Of a DNA stretch of 64,000 bases, positions 43,768 to 53,199 are shown piece after piece. A program made the position numbers and the translations under genes. A model generated the notes under the pieces. The model did not search any database. It saw nothing but the letters and a program-made list of their open reading frames with translations, and was not told where the DNA came from. Position 1 is the stretch's first letter. Each line of letters opens with the position of its first letter. This DNA comes from Virgibacillus aidingensis (GTDB lineage: Bacteria > Bacillota > Bacilli > Bacillales > Amphibacillaceae), in contig NZ_WIXN01000007.1 of the NCBI RefSeq assembly GCF_010994035.1, forward strand, positions 62,001 through 126,000, written 5' to 3'.

Positions 43768-45189
43768 TTACACAGTTTTCATTTCTTTTCCTTCTTCCGG
43801 GTCATCAACATACCATATAAATTTATTCATGTATCCATATATAATGACAAGAATAATCGCTGCAAAACTCAACCACATATATGGCACATACTGCAGTGTC
43901 GGTACGCCAAATAAAGCAACCATAAATATCCCATTGTCAGACCACGGCACCATCCCTGATGTTAATGTACCCCCTACTTCCGTGTTTCGGGAAAGTATTC
44001 TTCTGTCCACTTTTAACCGTTCATAGTTTTTCTCCATTATTTTCGGGGTTAGGATTAACGACACATACATGGCACAGCCAAAAACATTCGATAAAAACCC
44101 TGTTGCGATAGTCGATACTGAAAGACGTCCGGTGTTTTTAATAAACTTTGAAAATGAATCAACAATCACCTGCAGTGCCCCAATATAATTCAATAATCCA
44201 CCGAAACCGAGTCCCAGCAAAATAACTACAATTGATCCAAGCATGCCAACAATACCGCCACGGTTTAACAATTCATCCATAAACGCATCACCGGTTTGTA
44301 CACTAAATCCCTCATAAGCAGTATTTAAAGCTGCTACCCAATCAGTACCCTGAAATAACCCGGCCCAGACTACCCCTAATAGTGCGCCGAAAGCAATGGT
44401 AGGCACAGCAGGCTTTTTCATTGCTAACAGCGTAATAACTATAATTGCAGGGATCAGCATTCCCCAGTGAATACTGAATGTATCGTTCATGGAGACCATA
44501 ATGGATTCGATTCTATTTAAATTTATATTGTCAGACGCATAAGTAAACCCAACTATTGTAAAAGCAGCGCCGCTAATTACTAATGCAGGAATACTTACAT
44601 AAAGGAGCGATCGAATATGCTCAATTACATCCACTTTGGCCATGGAAGCAGTCAGGATGGTACTGTCTGATAATGGTGAAAGTTTATCACCAAAGTATGC
44701 GCCGGACAAAACTGCTCCAACTACCATTGGCAACGGTATACCCATCGCCTCTCCCACGCCTACCATCGCGATTCCAGCTGTTCCGGCAGTCCCCCAGGAG
44801 GTTCCGGTCGCCAAAGAAGTAATGGAACAAAGCAGTACCGTAGCCAGCAAAAATATACTGGGGTGGATAAATTCCAATCCATAATAGATAATGCTTGGTA
44901 CAATCCCGCCAGCAATCCAGGTACCAATAAGCGCCCCAACTGCTATTAGTATTAGAACAGCTTCTAATCCACTGGAAATACCACCTTTAAGCGCATCCTG
45001 CAAATCACGGTATGAATATCCCAATCTTAATCCAAGTAAAATGACAAGAAATAAGGCAATAAATAAAGCTAATTGAATGGGTAAATCAAAAACACCAGTA
45101 AATGAAAATGCAATAGCTAAAAATAAAATCAGTACGATAATAACCTCGAAACTATTAGGTTTCCTTGTACCTTCTTTTGCATTTTTCAT
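43768..45189 (-). CDS. nhaC: NhaC-family Na+/H+ antiporter or Na+-coupled organic anion exchanger
   Basis: 473 residues, 11-12 hydrophobic segments. It has TSWGTAGTAGIAMVGVGEAM, GAVLSGAYFGDKLSPLSDST, FLSNVFGCAMYVSLILTPKI and NTEVGGTLTSGMVPWSDNGI, the main NhaC/MleN motifs. MleN of B. subtilis exchanges malate and H+ for lactate and Na+; given the carboxylate genes around it, either role is possible. GGGAGGTG precedes the ATG. It is only distantly like the NhaC-type protein at 17677-19086. Confidence 0.88.
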   Translation of the reverse strand: MKNAKEGTRKPNSFEVIIVLILFLAIAFSFTGVFDLPIQLALFIALFLVILLGLRLGYSYRDLQDALKGGISSGLEAVLILIAVGALIGTWIAGGIVPSIIYYGLEFIHPSIFLLATVLLCSITSLATGTSWGTAGTAGIAMVGVGEAMGIPLPMVVGAVLSGAYFGDKLSPLSDSTILTASMAKVDVIEHIRSLLYVSIPALVISGAAFTIVGFTYASDNINLNRIESIMVSMNDTFSIHWGMLIPAIIVITLLAMKKPAVPTIAFGALLGVVWAGLFQGTDWVAALNTAYEGFSVQTGDAFMDELLNRGGIVGMLGSIVVILLGLGFGGLLNYIGALQVIVDSFSKFIKNTGRLSVSTIATGFLSNVFGCAMYVSLILTPKIMEKNYERLKVDRRILSRNTEVGGTLTSGMVPWSDNGIFMVALFGVPTLQYVPYMWLSFAAIILVIIYGYMNKFIWYVDDPEEGKEMKTV

Positions 45190-45508
45190 ATTAATTCACC
45201 TCCCTTCTGCCGGAATATCATATTGAAAATATAATGAGCCGGAATCTAATTCAATTTAATTTGGATATACTGACACCATTTTCAAATATTGGTGTTTTTA
45301 CATTTTTCAGGGCTTAAATAATAGCTAATATAATCAATATTTAACCTAGTCCATAAATATGCATGAAAAAGAAGTTCAAATTTTAATATTGATTAACTGT
45401 ATTTTTTATAAAGTTTCCTTTTATTCTTTTTTCATAAAATTTTGTTTATGAAATAACTATAGGAGTATGAAAGTATCATTAATAAGCTATTTATAAGGGG
45501 GGCTATAC
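45190..45508. promoter_or_regulatory. Divergent promoter region with long-range inverted repeat
   Basis: AATCAATATT (45332-45341) is repeated inverted as AATATTGATT (45385-45394), 43 bases apart, between the divergent nhaC and permease genes. ACACCA/TGGTGT (about 45270-45293) forms a second dyad. Both could be binding sites; nothing coding is seen. Confidence 0.4.
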
Positions 45509-46936
45509 TTGAAAGATCAAAATCTATTAAAAATATTAGGGAACAGGGATGTTCTGGCCCTGGCATTTGGGGCAATGATCGGCTGGGGCTGGGTAGTTAC
45601 CACAGGCCTTTGGATCTCGGAGGCAGGTTCATTAGGTGCAATCCTTGCCTTTGCTATTGGTGGAGTACTCGTAGTATTGGTAGGATTGGCTTACGCTGAA
45701 TTAGCTTCTTCCATTCCACTTGCCGGAGGTGAATTATTTTACAGCTTTAAAGCAATGGGAAGGGTTGCTTCTTTCATTGCCACATGGGCAATAATTCTCG
45801 GATATGTTTCTGTTATAGCCTTTGAAGCAGTCGCCCTTCCCACCGTATTTGAATATTTAATTCCGCATTACAGTATGGGATACTTATATACTATTTCGGG
45901 GTGGGATGTAACTATCACCTGGGCTGGTGTAGGTATGCTGGGATCTGTTTTGATTGCCTGGATTAATTATCGTGGAATTAAACTCTCCACAGCAATCAAT
46001 TTTATATTAACAGCATTAATTATTATATCTGGTATATTGCTGATCACCGGAAGTAGTGTGTCAGGCAATATTCAAACAATGGAGCCATTTTTTGCAACAG
46101 GGATTTCAGGAATTTTAGTCGTTGTAATTATGACACCATTCATGTTTGTTGGATTTGATGTTATCCCTCAGGCAGCTGAAGAAATAAATCTGCCAAAAAA
46201 GAGAATAGGTCAACTGCTTATTTTGTCCGTTATTCTTGCAGTTATATGGTATATAGCCATTATTTTTGGCGTTTCCATGGTACTGACTCCCTCTGAAATG
46301 GCTGCTTCAAATTTAGTGACCGCAGATGCCATGGCTAAAGCGTTTGGAAGCAGTCAGATGATGGGAAACATTCTTGTACTCGGAGGAATCGGCGGTATCT
46401 TAACCAGCTGGATCGGCTTTTATGTTGGTGGAAGCCGTGCGATTTATGCACTTGCAAAGGCTGGAATGCTCCCAAAAACACTGGGTGAACTCCATCCAAA
46501 ATATAAAACACCACATAAAGCAATATTATTGATTGCAGTCTTATCAACATTAGCCCCCCTACTTGGACGGCCTGCACTGGTATGGTTTGTAAACGCGGGT
46601 GGGTTGGGACTGGTTGCAGCATGGCTCATGGTTGCTGTATCGTTTATTATTATACGTAAAAAAGACCCTGATATGGTACGTCCATTTAAACTAAAAGGCG
46701 GAACAACCATTGGCTGGATTGCAACGATTATGTCCATTGGTGTAGCAATTTTATATTTCCCGGGTATGCCTTCCGCACTTGTGTGGCCATATGAATGGCT
46801 GATAATATTTGTTTGGATTGTTTTAGGTGCTGTTTTATACATGGTTGCTATGTCTAAATATGGCAGGAAGCATGCTGATATGCATATGGAGCGGGAAATG
46901 GAGAGAGTGATTAAGCATAAGGAAGAAGAGGAATAG
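45509..46936 (+). CDS. APC-superfamily amino acid permease
   Basis: 475 residues with 12 hydrophobic segments; TTG start 8-13 bases after AAGGGGGG. The opening RDVLALAFGAMIGWGWVVTT (glycine-rich TM1 break), then GGVLVVLVGLAYAELASSIP, LAGGELFYSFKAMG and the later FMFVGFDVIPQAAEEINLPK and KYKTPHKAILL motifs are those of the APC family. It probably imports an amino acid or amine with H+ or Na+. The cytoplasmic tail is charged (MEREMERVIKHKEEEE). The gene is alone, with its own terminator. Confidence 0.9.
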   Translation: MKDQNLLKILGNRDVLALAFGAMIGWGWVVTTGLWISEAGSLGAILAFAIGGVLVVLVGLAYAELASSIPLAGGELFYSFKAMGRVASFIATWAIILGYVSVIAFEAVALPTVFEYLIPHYSMGYLYTISGWDVTITWAGVGMLGSVLIAWINYRGIKLSTAINFILTALIIISGILLITGSSVSGNIQTMEPFFATGISGILVVVIMTPFMFVGFDVIPQAAEEINLPKKRIGQLLILSVILAVIWYIAIIFGVSMVLTPSEMAASNLVTADAMAKAFGSSQMMGNILVLGGIGGILTSWIGFYVGGSRAIYALAKAGMLPKTLGELHPKYKTPHKAILLIAVLSTLAPLLGRPALVWFVNAGGLGLVAAWLMVAVSFIIIRKKDPDMVRPFKLKGGTTIGWIATIMSIGVAILYFPGMPSALVWPYEWLIIFVWIVLGAVLYMVAMSKYGRKHADMHMEREMERVIKHKEEEE

Positions 46937-46958
46937 CGATTAACTCGCTAATATGACT

Positions 46959-46996
46959 AAAAGACCGTCTAGTCAGGCACAGGTGGACGGTCTTTT
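46959..46996 (+). terminator. Terminator of the APC permease gene
   Basis: AAAAGACCGTC (46959-46969) pairs with GACGGTCTTTT (46986-46996) over 11 bp with a 16-base loop. Confidence 0.85.
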
Positions 46997-47199
46997 AAAA
47001 AATTGGTTCTTTAAGAAAATCATTAATATTATTATTAAATTTTTTATAGTTACATTGCTGATTTAATGTGTATTTCCTAAACAGTAATAATGATGTTCTA
47101 GGAAGTATTTTATATAAAAGCTGCTTTCCATTTCTATCAATACACTTCGGATATCTTTCCTAAATTATACACTGCACTTACCTCTTTTTCGAAAGATAT

Positions 47200-48639
47200 T
47201 TACGGCCAAAAACCCAGCCATCTCCACCAAGTAAAGGCTACAATCAAAGTTATAATAGTGCTGGCAGTCGTGGCTAACAGACCGGGCAGATAAAAATCCC
47301 GCTGATTTATCATACCGGTTCCATGCACTACAACCATCGGCATTGTCTCCACGACTAACACATAACCAAACAAAATGGTTATGGCAGAAGTGAAACTGAT
47401 CACAACTGGGTCAAGTTCTGCCTGCAGTGACAAACTGATGAGAACAGGAAGCAAGGTCACTACTGCGGTTGAAACATTCGTAACACCCAAATGATAGATT
47501 TGCGATAGCAAAATAACAATGAGTATAGCAAACCATGGGTTAGCGAAAATATTTAATATATTTTCAGAAGTAACCAGCACCTCCAGCAGATCAATTGCTC
47601 CTGACTCAATTAACGCAAAACCCAATGATAGAGTTGCACCGACTAATAAAACCAAATCAAAATTAACATTCACTAACTTTGTCCATGTCACAAAACCTAT
47701 TCTGGGCATAGCCATTAGCACCACTGCCATCAAAGCTGGAACAGTGGGATGGTATCCATGTATAGATTGTGTTATCCATAGGAAAACAGTTAGTGATAAA
47801 ATAAGGATGCACTTTAATTCTGACTTGCTTAATGCTCCCATACTTTCCTTTTTCTTTTCCATTTGTTTATGGAGCAGATGAAAGGGAAAATTCTCGGGAG
47901 GAAAACACTTCCATACTATATAGGGGATAACCACAATCAGTAATACCCAAATAGGAAAAGCATACAAAAACCAGTCCAGATAGGATAAAGATCTCCCCAC
48001 ATATAATTGCAAAATCTCTATCGTTAATATGTTGCCAATGGCAGCTGTTAAAACGGCAGTTCCGCTAATATTTCCTGCATATGCTGTTCCTACAAGCATA
48101 AGTTTGCTAAAATTACTTCCTTTCCTTGCTCCCGCTGATTTAAGTACAGAAAGTACAACAGGTACCATCAAAGATGATCGCACAGCTGTTGCAGGAATAA
48201 AAAATGCTTGTATCTGCATAAGTAAAAACAACCCGATAAAAATACCTTTTGCTGTAGAACCCCATTTTGCAAGCAGTGTATAAGTAATCCTGTTCATTAA
48301 GGGAGTTTCATTCACCCCTTTGGCAATCATCATTCCCGCTACAATCAGAAATACAGCCGGGGATCCAAAACCGCTTAATACAACATCGATTGAAACAGCA
48401 TGTAAAAATAATAATAGAACTATCATATAAACAGAAGTCATCCCTAGCGGGAGCGATTCAAAAGCCCATAATAAAATACCATAAACCATGATACTTATAG
48501 TAGCTTTTGCAGACCAGGAGACATCTGCCGGCAATAGGATTAATAACCCTATAAAAATAAGTGTTGATAGTACAAATGTAACCATATTTCCGGATAACTT
48601 TAGCCTATTAAATGGGTAATTCCATGACTTAAATAACAT
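47200..48639 (-). CDS. SLC13/DASS-family sodium:carboxylate or anion symporter (copy B)
   Basis: 479 residues from ATG 48639, which follows GAAGG at 6 bases. Clear paralogue of 36737-38191: GFGSPAVFLIVAGMMIAKGV, NISGTAVLTAAIGN, GVTNVSTAVVTLLPVLISLS and VVETMPMVVVHGTGMINQRD align position by position with copy A. It is the last gene of the dctB-TAXI-TRAP run, so it probably imports the same or a chemically similar carboxylate through a different energy coupling. Confidence 0.88.
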   Translation of the reverse strand: MLFKSWNYPFNRLKLSGNMVTFVLSTLIFIGLLILLPADVSWSAKATISIMVYGILLWAFESLPLGMTSVYMIVLLLFLHAVSIDVVLSGFGSPAVFLIVAGMMIAKGVNETPLMNRITYTLLAKWGSTAKGIFIGLFLLMQIQAFFIPATAVRSSLMVPVVLSVLKSAGARKGSNFSKLMLVGTAYAGNISGTAVLTAAIGNILTIEILQLYVGRSLSYLDWFLYAFPIWVLLIVVIPYIVWKCFPPENFPFHLLHKQMEKKKESMGALSKSELKCILILSLTVFLWITQSIHGYHPTVPALMAVVLMAMPRIGFVTWTKLVNVNFDLVLLVGATLSLGFALIESGAIDLLEVLVTSENILNIFANPWFAILIVILLSQIYHLGVTNVSTAVVTLLPVLISLSLQAELDPVVISFTSAITILFGYVLVVETMPMVVVHGTGMINQRDFYLPGLLATTASTIITLIVAFTWWRWLGFWP

Positions 48640-48685
48640 ATCCAACCTTCTTTATACAGTTCGTAATAAAACATGCAAACCAGTG

Positions 48686-48716
48686 AACCCGCACCACTGA
48701 ATAAATGGTACGGGTT
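48686..48716. terminator. Hairpin between TRAP gene B and DASS gene B
   Basis: AACCCGCACCA (48686-48696) pairs with TGGTACGGGTT (48706-48716) with one mismatch. The T-rich tail is on the plus strand, so for the minus-strand operon it may act as a processing or partial termination point. Confidence 0.4.
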
Positions 48717-48754
48717 TATTTCCAAGATAGTTATGCTGCTATACATATAAACGG

Positions 48755-50776
48755 CTAAGATAAAGTACTGGCACTCTCTACTACGGACTTCCGGGGCGTA
48801 TCAGATTTATTTATAAACTTTTGAATAACTACTACTGAAGCAACCAGGACAAGTCCAATAATATCCGTTGGAATACCCGAAAGCATAAACATTATTGCAG
48901 CTATCAAAAGCATAATCCGGCTATACCAGCTTGCTGGTTTCCCAAAAAACCATGCTTGTACGGCTGCTGAGAGAATATACACTCCAATCAGCGCTGTAAT
49001 TACTGCTATTACAATTCCTCCCTTTGTACCACTTTCCAATAATAATTCGGGACTAAAGAAAAACATAAACGGTACAATGAAGGCTGCTAGACCTATTTTA
49101 AAAGCCTGGAAACTGGTCTTCATTGGATCTGTTCCCGAAATGCCCGCTGCAGCAAAAGCGGCAAGTGCAACTGGCGGCGTAATTGCAGAAATAACTGCAT
49201 AGTAAAAAACAAACATATGAGCAATAATCGGGTCAATCCCAAGATTCACCAATCCAGGTGCGATAACAGAAGCTGCAACCGCATATGCTGCTGTTGTCGG
49301 CATGCCCATTCCAAGTATAATGGAAATCACCATTGCAAAGAGCAGGGCAATGATAAGATTATTATCCGCAATTGTAAGCAGCATAGAACTAAAACGCTGT
49401 CCTATCCCGGTTAATGCTATTACCCCGACAATAATTCCTGCAGTAGCAACAATCGCAATGAGCTGAACAGCATTTTTCATTCCCAGTTCCAATGCTTCCA
49501 ATACCTTTCTTAACCCCATTCTAGTTTCTTTACTGAATAAGCTTAAAACAAAACAGGCAACAATTCCGGCAGTACCGGCAAAAATAACGGAAAACCCGCT
49601 TACAAGCAAGTAAATCAGCAAAATGACCGGTGCAAACAGATAAAATTTCTTCAACAATTTTTTTAAGTTAGGTAACTGGTCTCGGGATAAACCAACCATT
49701 CCACTTTTAATTGCTTGAAAATCCACCATAAAATAAACAGATACGAAATACAAAATAGCAGGAATCATCGCAGCTATAATAATTTCAGAGTAAGGGATCC
49801 CAGTAATTTCTGCCATCAGAAATGCACCTGCACCCATAATAGGGGGCAATAATTGCCCACCGGCTGAAGCTGTTGCTTCCGTTGCTGCAGCAAACATTGG
49901 CCGGTAACCTGTTTTTTTCATCAATGGAATCGTCAATGAACCAGTAGCCACAACATTACCTGCTGAAGTTCCATTAATCATTCCCATGAGACCCGAGGAA
50001 ACAACCGCAACTTTAGCCGGTCCTCCCCGTAATCCGCCGGCTATCCTAAAGGCAACATCGATAAAATATTGTCCGACCCCAGACATTTGCAGAAAGGCAC
50101 CAAATATAATGAAAAGAATTATATATTTGGAGGATACATCTGTAGTAACCCCAAAGACCCCGTCCAGCCCATATACATAAGTTGCAAACCTTTCCAGTGA
50201 ATAGCCATTATGATTTAATATTCCTGGCAAATATGGCCCTGCAAAGGAATAAAGGATAAAGACAAATGCCAATATTGGCAAAATCCATCCGCTTGCCCGG
50301 CGCGTTATTTCAAGAACCAGCAATAAACCAAGAAGGGAAACGATAAAGTCCATCGTGGTTGGTGCAACACCAAAACGAAAAACGAGCTGCTCCAGGTTTA
50401 TATAAATATATAAAGCTATAAAAACAGCAATAGCAATAAGCACCCAATCTATTATTGCCACTCTATTGGATTTTGTTTTCCCTCCTTTGTAAAGCATTAA
50501 AGCAAGAACCGTACCAAAAGCCAAGTGAGTACTGCGGAATACCCAGGGGTCGATTGGATTAAAGTTAAGTATATATAAATGATAAAGCGCTCCTATGACA
50601 GCTATAGCCATAAATAAATTGCGGACAACACCTGACAAATCTCTTACCTGTGAAGAGGAGCCTAAATCATCCTCTGTAATAGCCGTATCTATTTTCTTGT
50701 TTTTTATTTCATTTTTATGTTCTTCCTGCTTCTCAACATCCTTATTTGATTGATTATTGTTTTTCTGTTCTGTCAT
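48755..50776 (-). CDS. TRAP transporter fused permease, TAXI type (copy B)
   Basis: 673 residues, paralogous to 38493-40466. After a hydrophilic Glu/Lys/Asn-rich N-terminus of about 40 residues come the small DctQ-like part and the large DctM-like part: GAFLQMSGVGQYFIDVAFRI, GMINGTSAGNVVATGSLTIP, GGQLLPPIMGAGAFLMAE, LGMGMPTTAAYAVAASVIAP and ITPPVALAAFAAAGISGTDP. AAGGAGGGG precedes the ATG. With the TAXI receptor upstream it forms the second carboxylate TRAP system. Unlike operon A there is no DUF1850 gene; instead a DctB-like gene heads the operon. Confidence 0.93.
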   Translation of the reverse strand: MTEQKNNNQSNKDVEKQEEHKNEIKNKKIDTAITEDDLGSSSQVRDLSGVVRNLFMAIAVIGALYHLYILNFNPIDPWVFRSTHLAFGTVLALMLYKGGKTKSNRVAIIDWVLIAIAVFIALYIYINLEQLVFRFGVAPTTMDFIVSLLGLLLVLEITRRASGWILPILAFVFILYSFAGPYLPGILNHNGYSLERFATYVYGLDGVFGVTTDVSSKYIILFIIFGAFLQMSGVGQYFIDVAFRIAGGLRGGPAKVAVVSSGLMGMINGTSAGNVVATGSLTIPLMKKTGYRPMFAAATEATASAGGQLLPPIMGAGAFLMAEITGIPYSEIIIAAMIPAILYFVSVYFMVDFQAIKSGMVGLSRDQLPNLKKLLKKFYLFAPVILLIYLLVSGFSVIFAGTAGIVACFVLSLFSKETRMGLRKVLEALELGMKNAVQLIAIVATAGIIVGVIALTGIGQRFSSMLLTIADNNLIIALLFAMVISIILGMGMPTTAAYAVAASVIAPGLVNLGIDPIIAHMFVFYYAVISAITPPVALAAFAAAGISGTDPMKTSFQAFKIGLAAFIVPFMFFFSPELLLESGTKGGIVIAVITALIGVYILSAAVQAWFFGKPASWYSRIMLLIAAIMFMLSGIPTDIIGLVLVASVVVIQKFINKSDTPRKSVVESASTLS

Positions 50777-50817
50777 GCATTCCCCTCCTTGTTAACATGC
50801 TGAAACGATGTTCATGA

Positions 50818-50942
50818 GGGTGGGACAAAACAATTTTTAGTAAGCAGAAATCCGAACATACTTAACTTATACTTAAAACCCTCTTCGGAATTATGGCAGG
50901 TTGTTCGTCTTTTTCATGCATACTCAGCGTTCTGTCCCAGCC
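50818..50942. repeat. GGGACA-type inverted repeat in the TAXI-TRAP space
   Basis: GGGTGGGACAAAAC (50818-50831) and GTTCTGTCCCAGCC (50929-50942) are imperfect inverted arms about 97 bases apart. The left arm with its flank (to 50853) recurs in reverse orientation at 16170-16201 with about 30 of 34 bases shared. This family differs from the 27-bp REP elements near the transposase. Confidence 0.6.
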
Positions 50943-50984
50943 TTATTTAATTCACCCTGAATTTTTAAAGATAAAGTTAGTTAT

Positions 50985-52019
50985 TTATTCCCACTCAGGA
51001 GGATAGACTGCATCCGGAAGTTCAATTCCTATTTCCTCATAATAACGGATAGCTCCAGGATGCATTGGATATTCTTCATTTTCCAATATAGCAGCAGGAT
51101 CCTCTGATTCCTGGGCGGATGCATGAGTAGATATCATTTGGTCAATATTTTCATGATATGCTTTAACCAGATCGTAAACAAACTCTTCATTCGCATCTTT
51201 TTGAACAACTCCAAAGTTAAATTGTGCAATTGTTTCTATGTCACCATCAAGGGAATCATACGTATCCTCAGGTATTACAAATTCAGTGAAATATGGCAAA
51301 TCCTCCATTACAGTTTCGCGTTCTTCACCATCTATCCCATAAATATTAATATCCGCCTGTGTTTCCACTTCTGTCACAGCAGCTATTGGTATTCCTGCTG
51401 AAAAGCCGATATGATCCAATTGGCCATCTAACATTTGTGAAGCCATATCGCTTGCTCCTGCTGCAACCTGATCACCTGTTTCAATACCAAGTGCCTCATA
51501 GATCAATGGATTATAAGTCCCTGGTGTTCCACCGGAAGGTCCGACACCAACCCGTTCCCCTTCATGTTCATTTATGCTTGTAACACCTGAGCTGGCAGTA
51601 GACCACCAGTGAAATGGGGTATTATACATTGGGAAAATAACCCGGATATCACTGAATTCTTTATCTGCCCATTCTCCCTCTCCATAATACCCCTCATACA
51701 ACGGACCCATCGTAACCATTCCAAGTTGGATGTCATCCACATCCAAGAGCTGGATGTTATGCACCGGACCACCTGTTACTTCTACATTTGATGTTATATC
51801 GAGACCTTCGAGTAAAGTAGCCAGGCCGCCTCCCCAAATATAATACGTACCGCCTTGGGAAGCTGTACCAATTGTTACAGTAGAAGGATAATCTTTTTCT
51901 TCTACAGCTTCACTGTCTCCTCCATTATCTTCGCCCCCCGCTTCCTCATCATTGCATGCTGCAAGAAGCATAATGAACAATAAAAATGCTAGTAAATAAA
52001 ACTTTTTAAAGCCTTTCAT
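50985..52019 (-). CDS. TAXI-family TRAP solute receptor, lipoprotein (copy B)
   Basis: 344 residues. Lipoprotein signal peptide (LLAFLLFIMLLAAC), acidic linker, then the TAXI fold: VTIGTASQGGTYYIWGGGLA, TNVEVTGGPVHNIQLLDVDD, GERVGVGPSGGTPGTYNPLI and the C-terminal YPMHPGAIRYYEEIGIELPD. AAGGAGGAG lies before the ATG, 19 bases after the DctB-like gene. It feeds the fused permease. Compared with copy A the ligand-binding stretches differ (TQGGTYYIWGG versus TGGSSGVYYPLGG regions), so a different substrate is likely. Confidence 0.92.
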   Translation of the reverse strand: MKGFKKFYLLAFLLFIMLLAACNDEEAGGEDNGGDSEAVEEKDYPSTVTIGTASQGGTYYIWGGGLATLLEGLDITSNVEVTGGPVHNIQLLDVDDIQLGMVTMGPLYEGYYGEGEWADKEFSDIRVIFPMYNTPFHWWSTASSGVTSINEHEGERVGVGPSGGTPGTYNPLIYEALGIETGDQVAAGASDMASQMLDGQLDHIGFSAGIPIAAVTEVETQADINIYGIDGEERETVMEDLPYFTEFVIPEDTYDSLDGDIETIAQFNFGVVQKDANEEFVYDLVKAYHENIDQMISTHASAQESEDPAAILENEEYPMHPGAIRYYEEIGIELPDAVYPPEWE

Positions 52020-52038
52020 AAAAACTCCTCCTTATTAT

Positions 52039-53043
52039 TTATTCATTTTGAAATTTCGGTAAATAATCTATATACTGTTTTCCATACATTTCCGAAAAAC
52101 TATCATACAGTGGATTTAACACATCTTCCCAGATAATTTTTTCCGAATCGCTTAACTCATGAATTTCTATGCAACGGCATTCTTGGAGATATTCATATTC
52201 TTTTTTATTCAATTCCCTTGCTTTTTCTTTTTCCCATTCCGTTACTTCTTCCATCGCGTCTAAAATAACCACCTGGACTTCATCCGAAAGTCCTTGCCAA
52301 AAATCATTGTTGATTAGTACCAAGTAGCCTAAATATCCATGGTTGCTCACTGTCAAATGACTTTGTACTTTATGGATGTTTTTACTGACTATATTGGAAT
52401 AGGTGTTTTCTTGAGCATTTAGTACTCCCTGTTCCAATAAAGGGAAAACCTGATCAAATGAATCTGTTTGAGCATCAGCCCCGAGTAATTCAAATTGTTC
52501 TTTTAGAACATCACTGCTCATAATCCTGAAATTAAGTCCTTCGAAGTCCTCCGGGTAATGTAACGGATTTTTGTTGTTTGTAACTTGTTTAAAGCCATTT
52601 TCCCAGAAAGCAAGTGGATAAAAGCCTTTCTGCACCAATTTATTTTCCAAAATTTTTCCGGCTGAACTATTTAAGTAATCATGTAGCTCTTCTTCGTTTC
52701 TAAAAGCGAATGGCAGGTCAATTACTTTCCATTCCGGAACCCACTCTGTAATTTTAGAGGTAGACGGAGCAAGCATTTGAACATCGCCTTCCAGCAGTGC
52801 TTCTATCTCCTCTCCATCTTTATAGAGGAAACTATTCGGAAAAACCTGTACTTCAACATACCCATCCGTTTTTTCCTCCACCAGCTCTGCAAATTTCCTT
52901 GAGGCAAGTCCCTTTGGCGTATCTTCACCTACAACATGGGAGAAACGAATAACAATACGTTCATCCTCGCTAAGCTGTTCATGGTCTTCCGGAAAGGATT
53001 GCACTTGACATGCTGCAATAAATACTAAGACAATTATCATCAA
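52039..53043 (-). CDS. dctB: DctP/DctB-type dicarboxylate-binding lipoprotein, probable co-sensor
   Basis: 334 residues of the DctP fold (IVIRFSHVVGEDTPKGLASR, then KFAELVEEKTDGYVEVQVFP, FRIMSSDVLKEQFELLGADA, LEQGVLNAQENTYSNI) with a lipobox (IAAC). TTG 53043 or ATG 53040 starts it; neither has a good ribosome binding site, while AAAGGTGG lies about 30 bases further up, so the true N-terminus is uncertain. The operon has no DctQ/DctM pair of the DctP type, only a TAXI permease. In B. subtilis DctB is a binding protein that works with DctS/DctR; the position beside a DctS/DctR-like pair suggests the same co-sensor role. Confidence 0.85.
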   Translation of the reverse strand: MMIIVLVFIAACQVQSFPEDHEQLSEDERIVIRFSHVVGEDTPKGLASRKFAELVEEKTDGYVEVQVFPNSFLYKDGEEIEALLEGDVQMLAPSTSKITEWVPEWKVIDLPFAFRNEEELHDYLNSSAGKILENKLVQKGFYPLAFWENGFKQVTNNKNPLHYPEDFEGLNFRIMSSDVLKEQFELLGADAQTDSFDQVFPLLEQGVLNAQENTYSNIVSKNIHKVQSHLTVSNHGYLGYLVLINNDFWQGLSDEVQVVILDAMEEVTEWEKEKARELNKKEYEYLQECRCIEIHELSDSEKIIWEDVLNPLYDSFSEMYGKQYIDYLPKFQNE

Positions 53044-53112
53044 ACTGGTTTTTACCCATTGTACTGGTACTTTTACTCACCACCTTTTCCAACCTATATC
53101 TCTAACATTTCA

Positions 53113-53180
53113 GATTATAAAGCGCTTTCATTATAAGGGCAATAAAATATTCATATTGATCTTTTTGTTCTTTTTGGTCT
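53113..53180 (-). promoter_or_regulatory. Conserved promoter block of the dctB-TAXI-TRAP operon (cre box plus TTTTTGg repeats)
   Basis: 58 of 68 bases equal those of 58772-58839 before the penicillin-acylase gene, far above what spacer DNA would show. In the direction of transcription (minus) it begins with two direct A-rich repeats of the type ACCAAAAA about 9 bases apart, then GATCAATATGA, a possible -10 (TATAAT), and the palindromic cre box AAAGCGCTTT (53117-53130). The repeats are a candidate DctR-type site and the cre box a CcpA site. Confidence 0.7.
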
Positions 53181-53199
53181 AAGCCAATGCTTGATCAAT

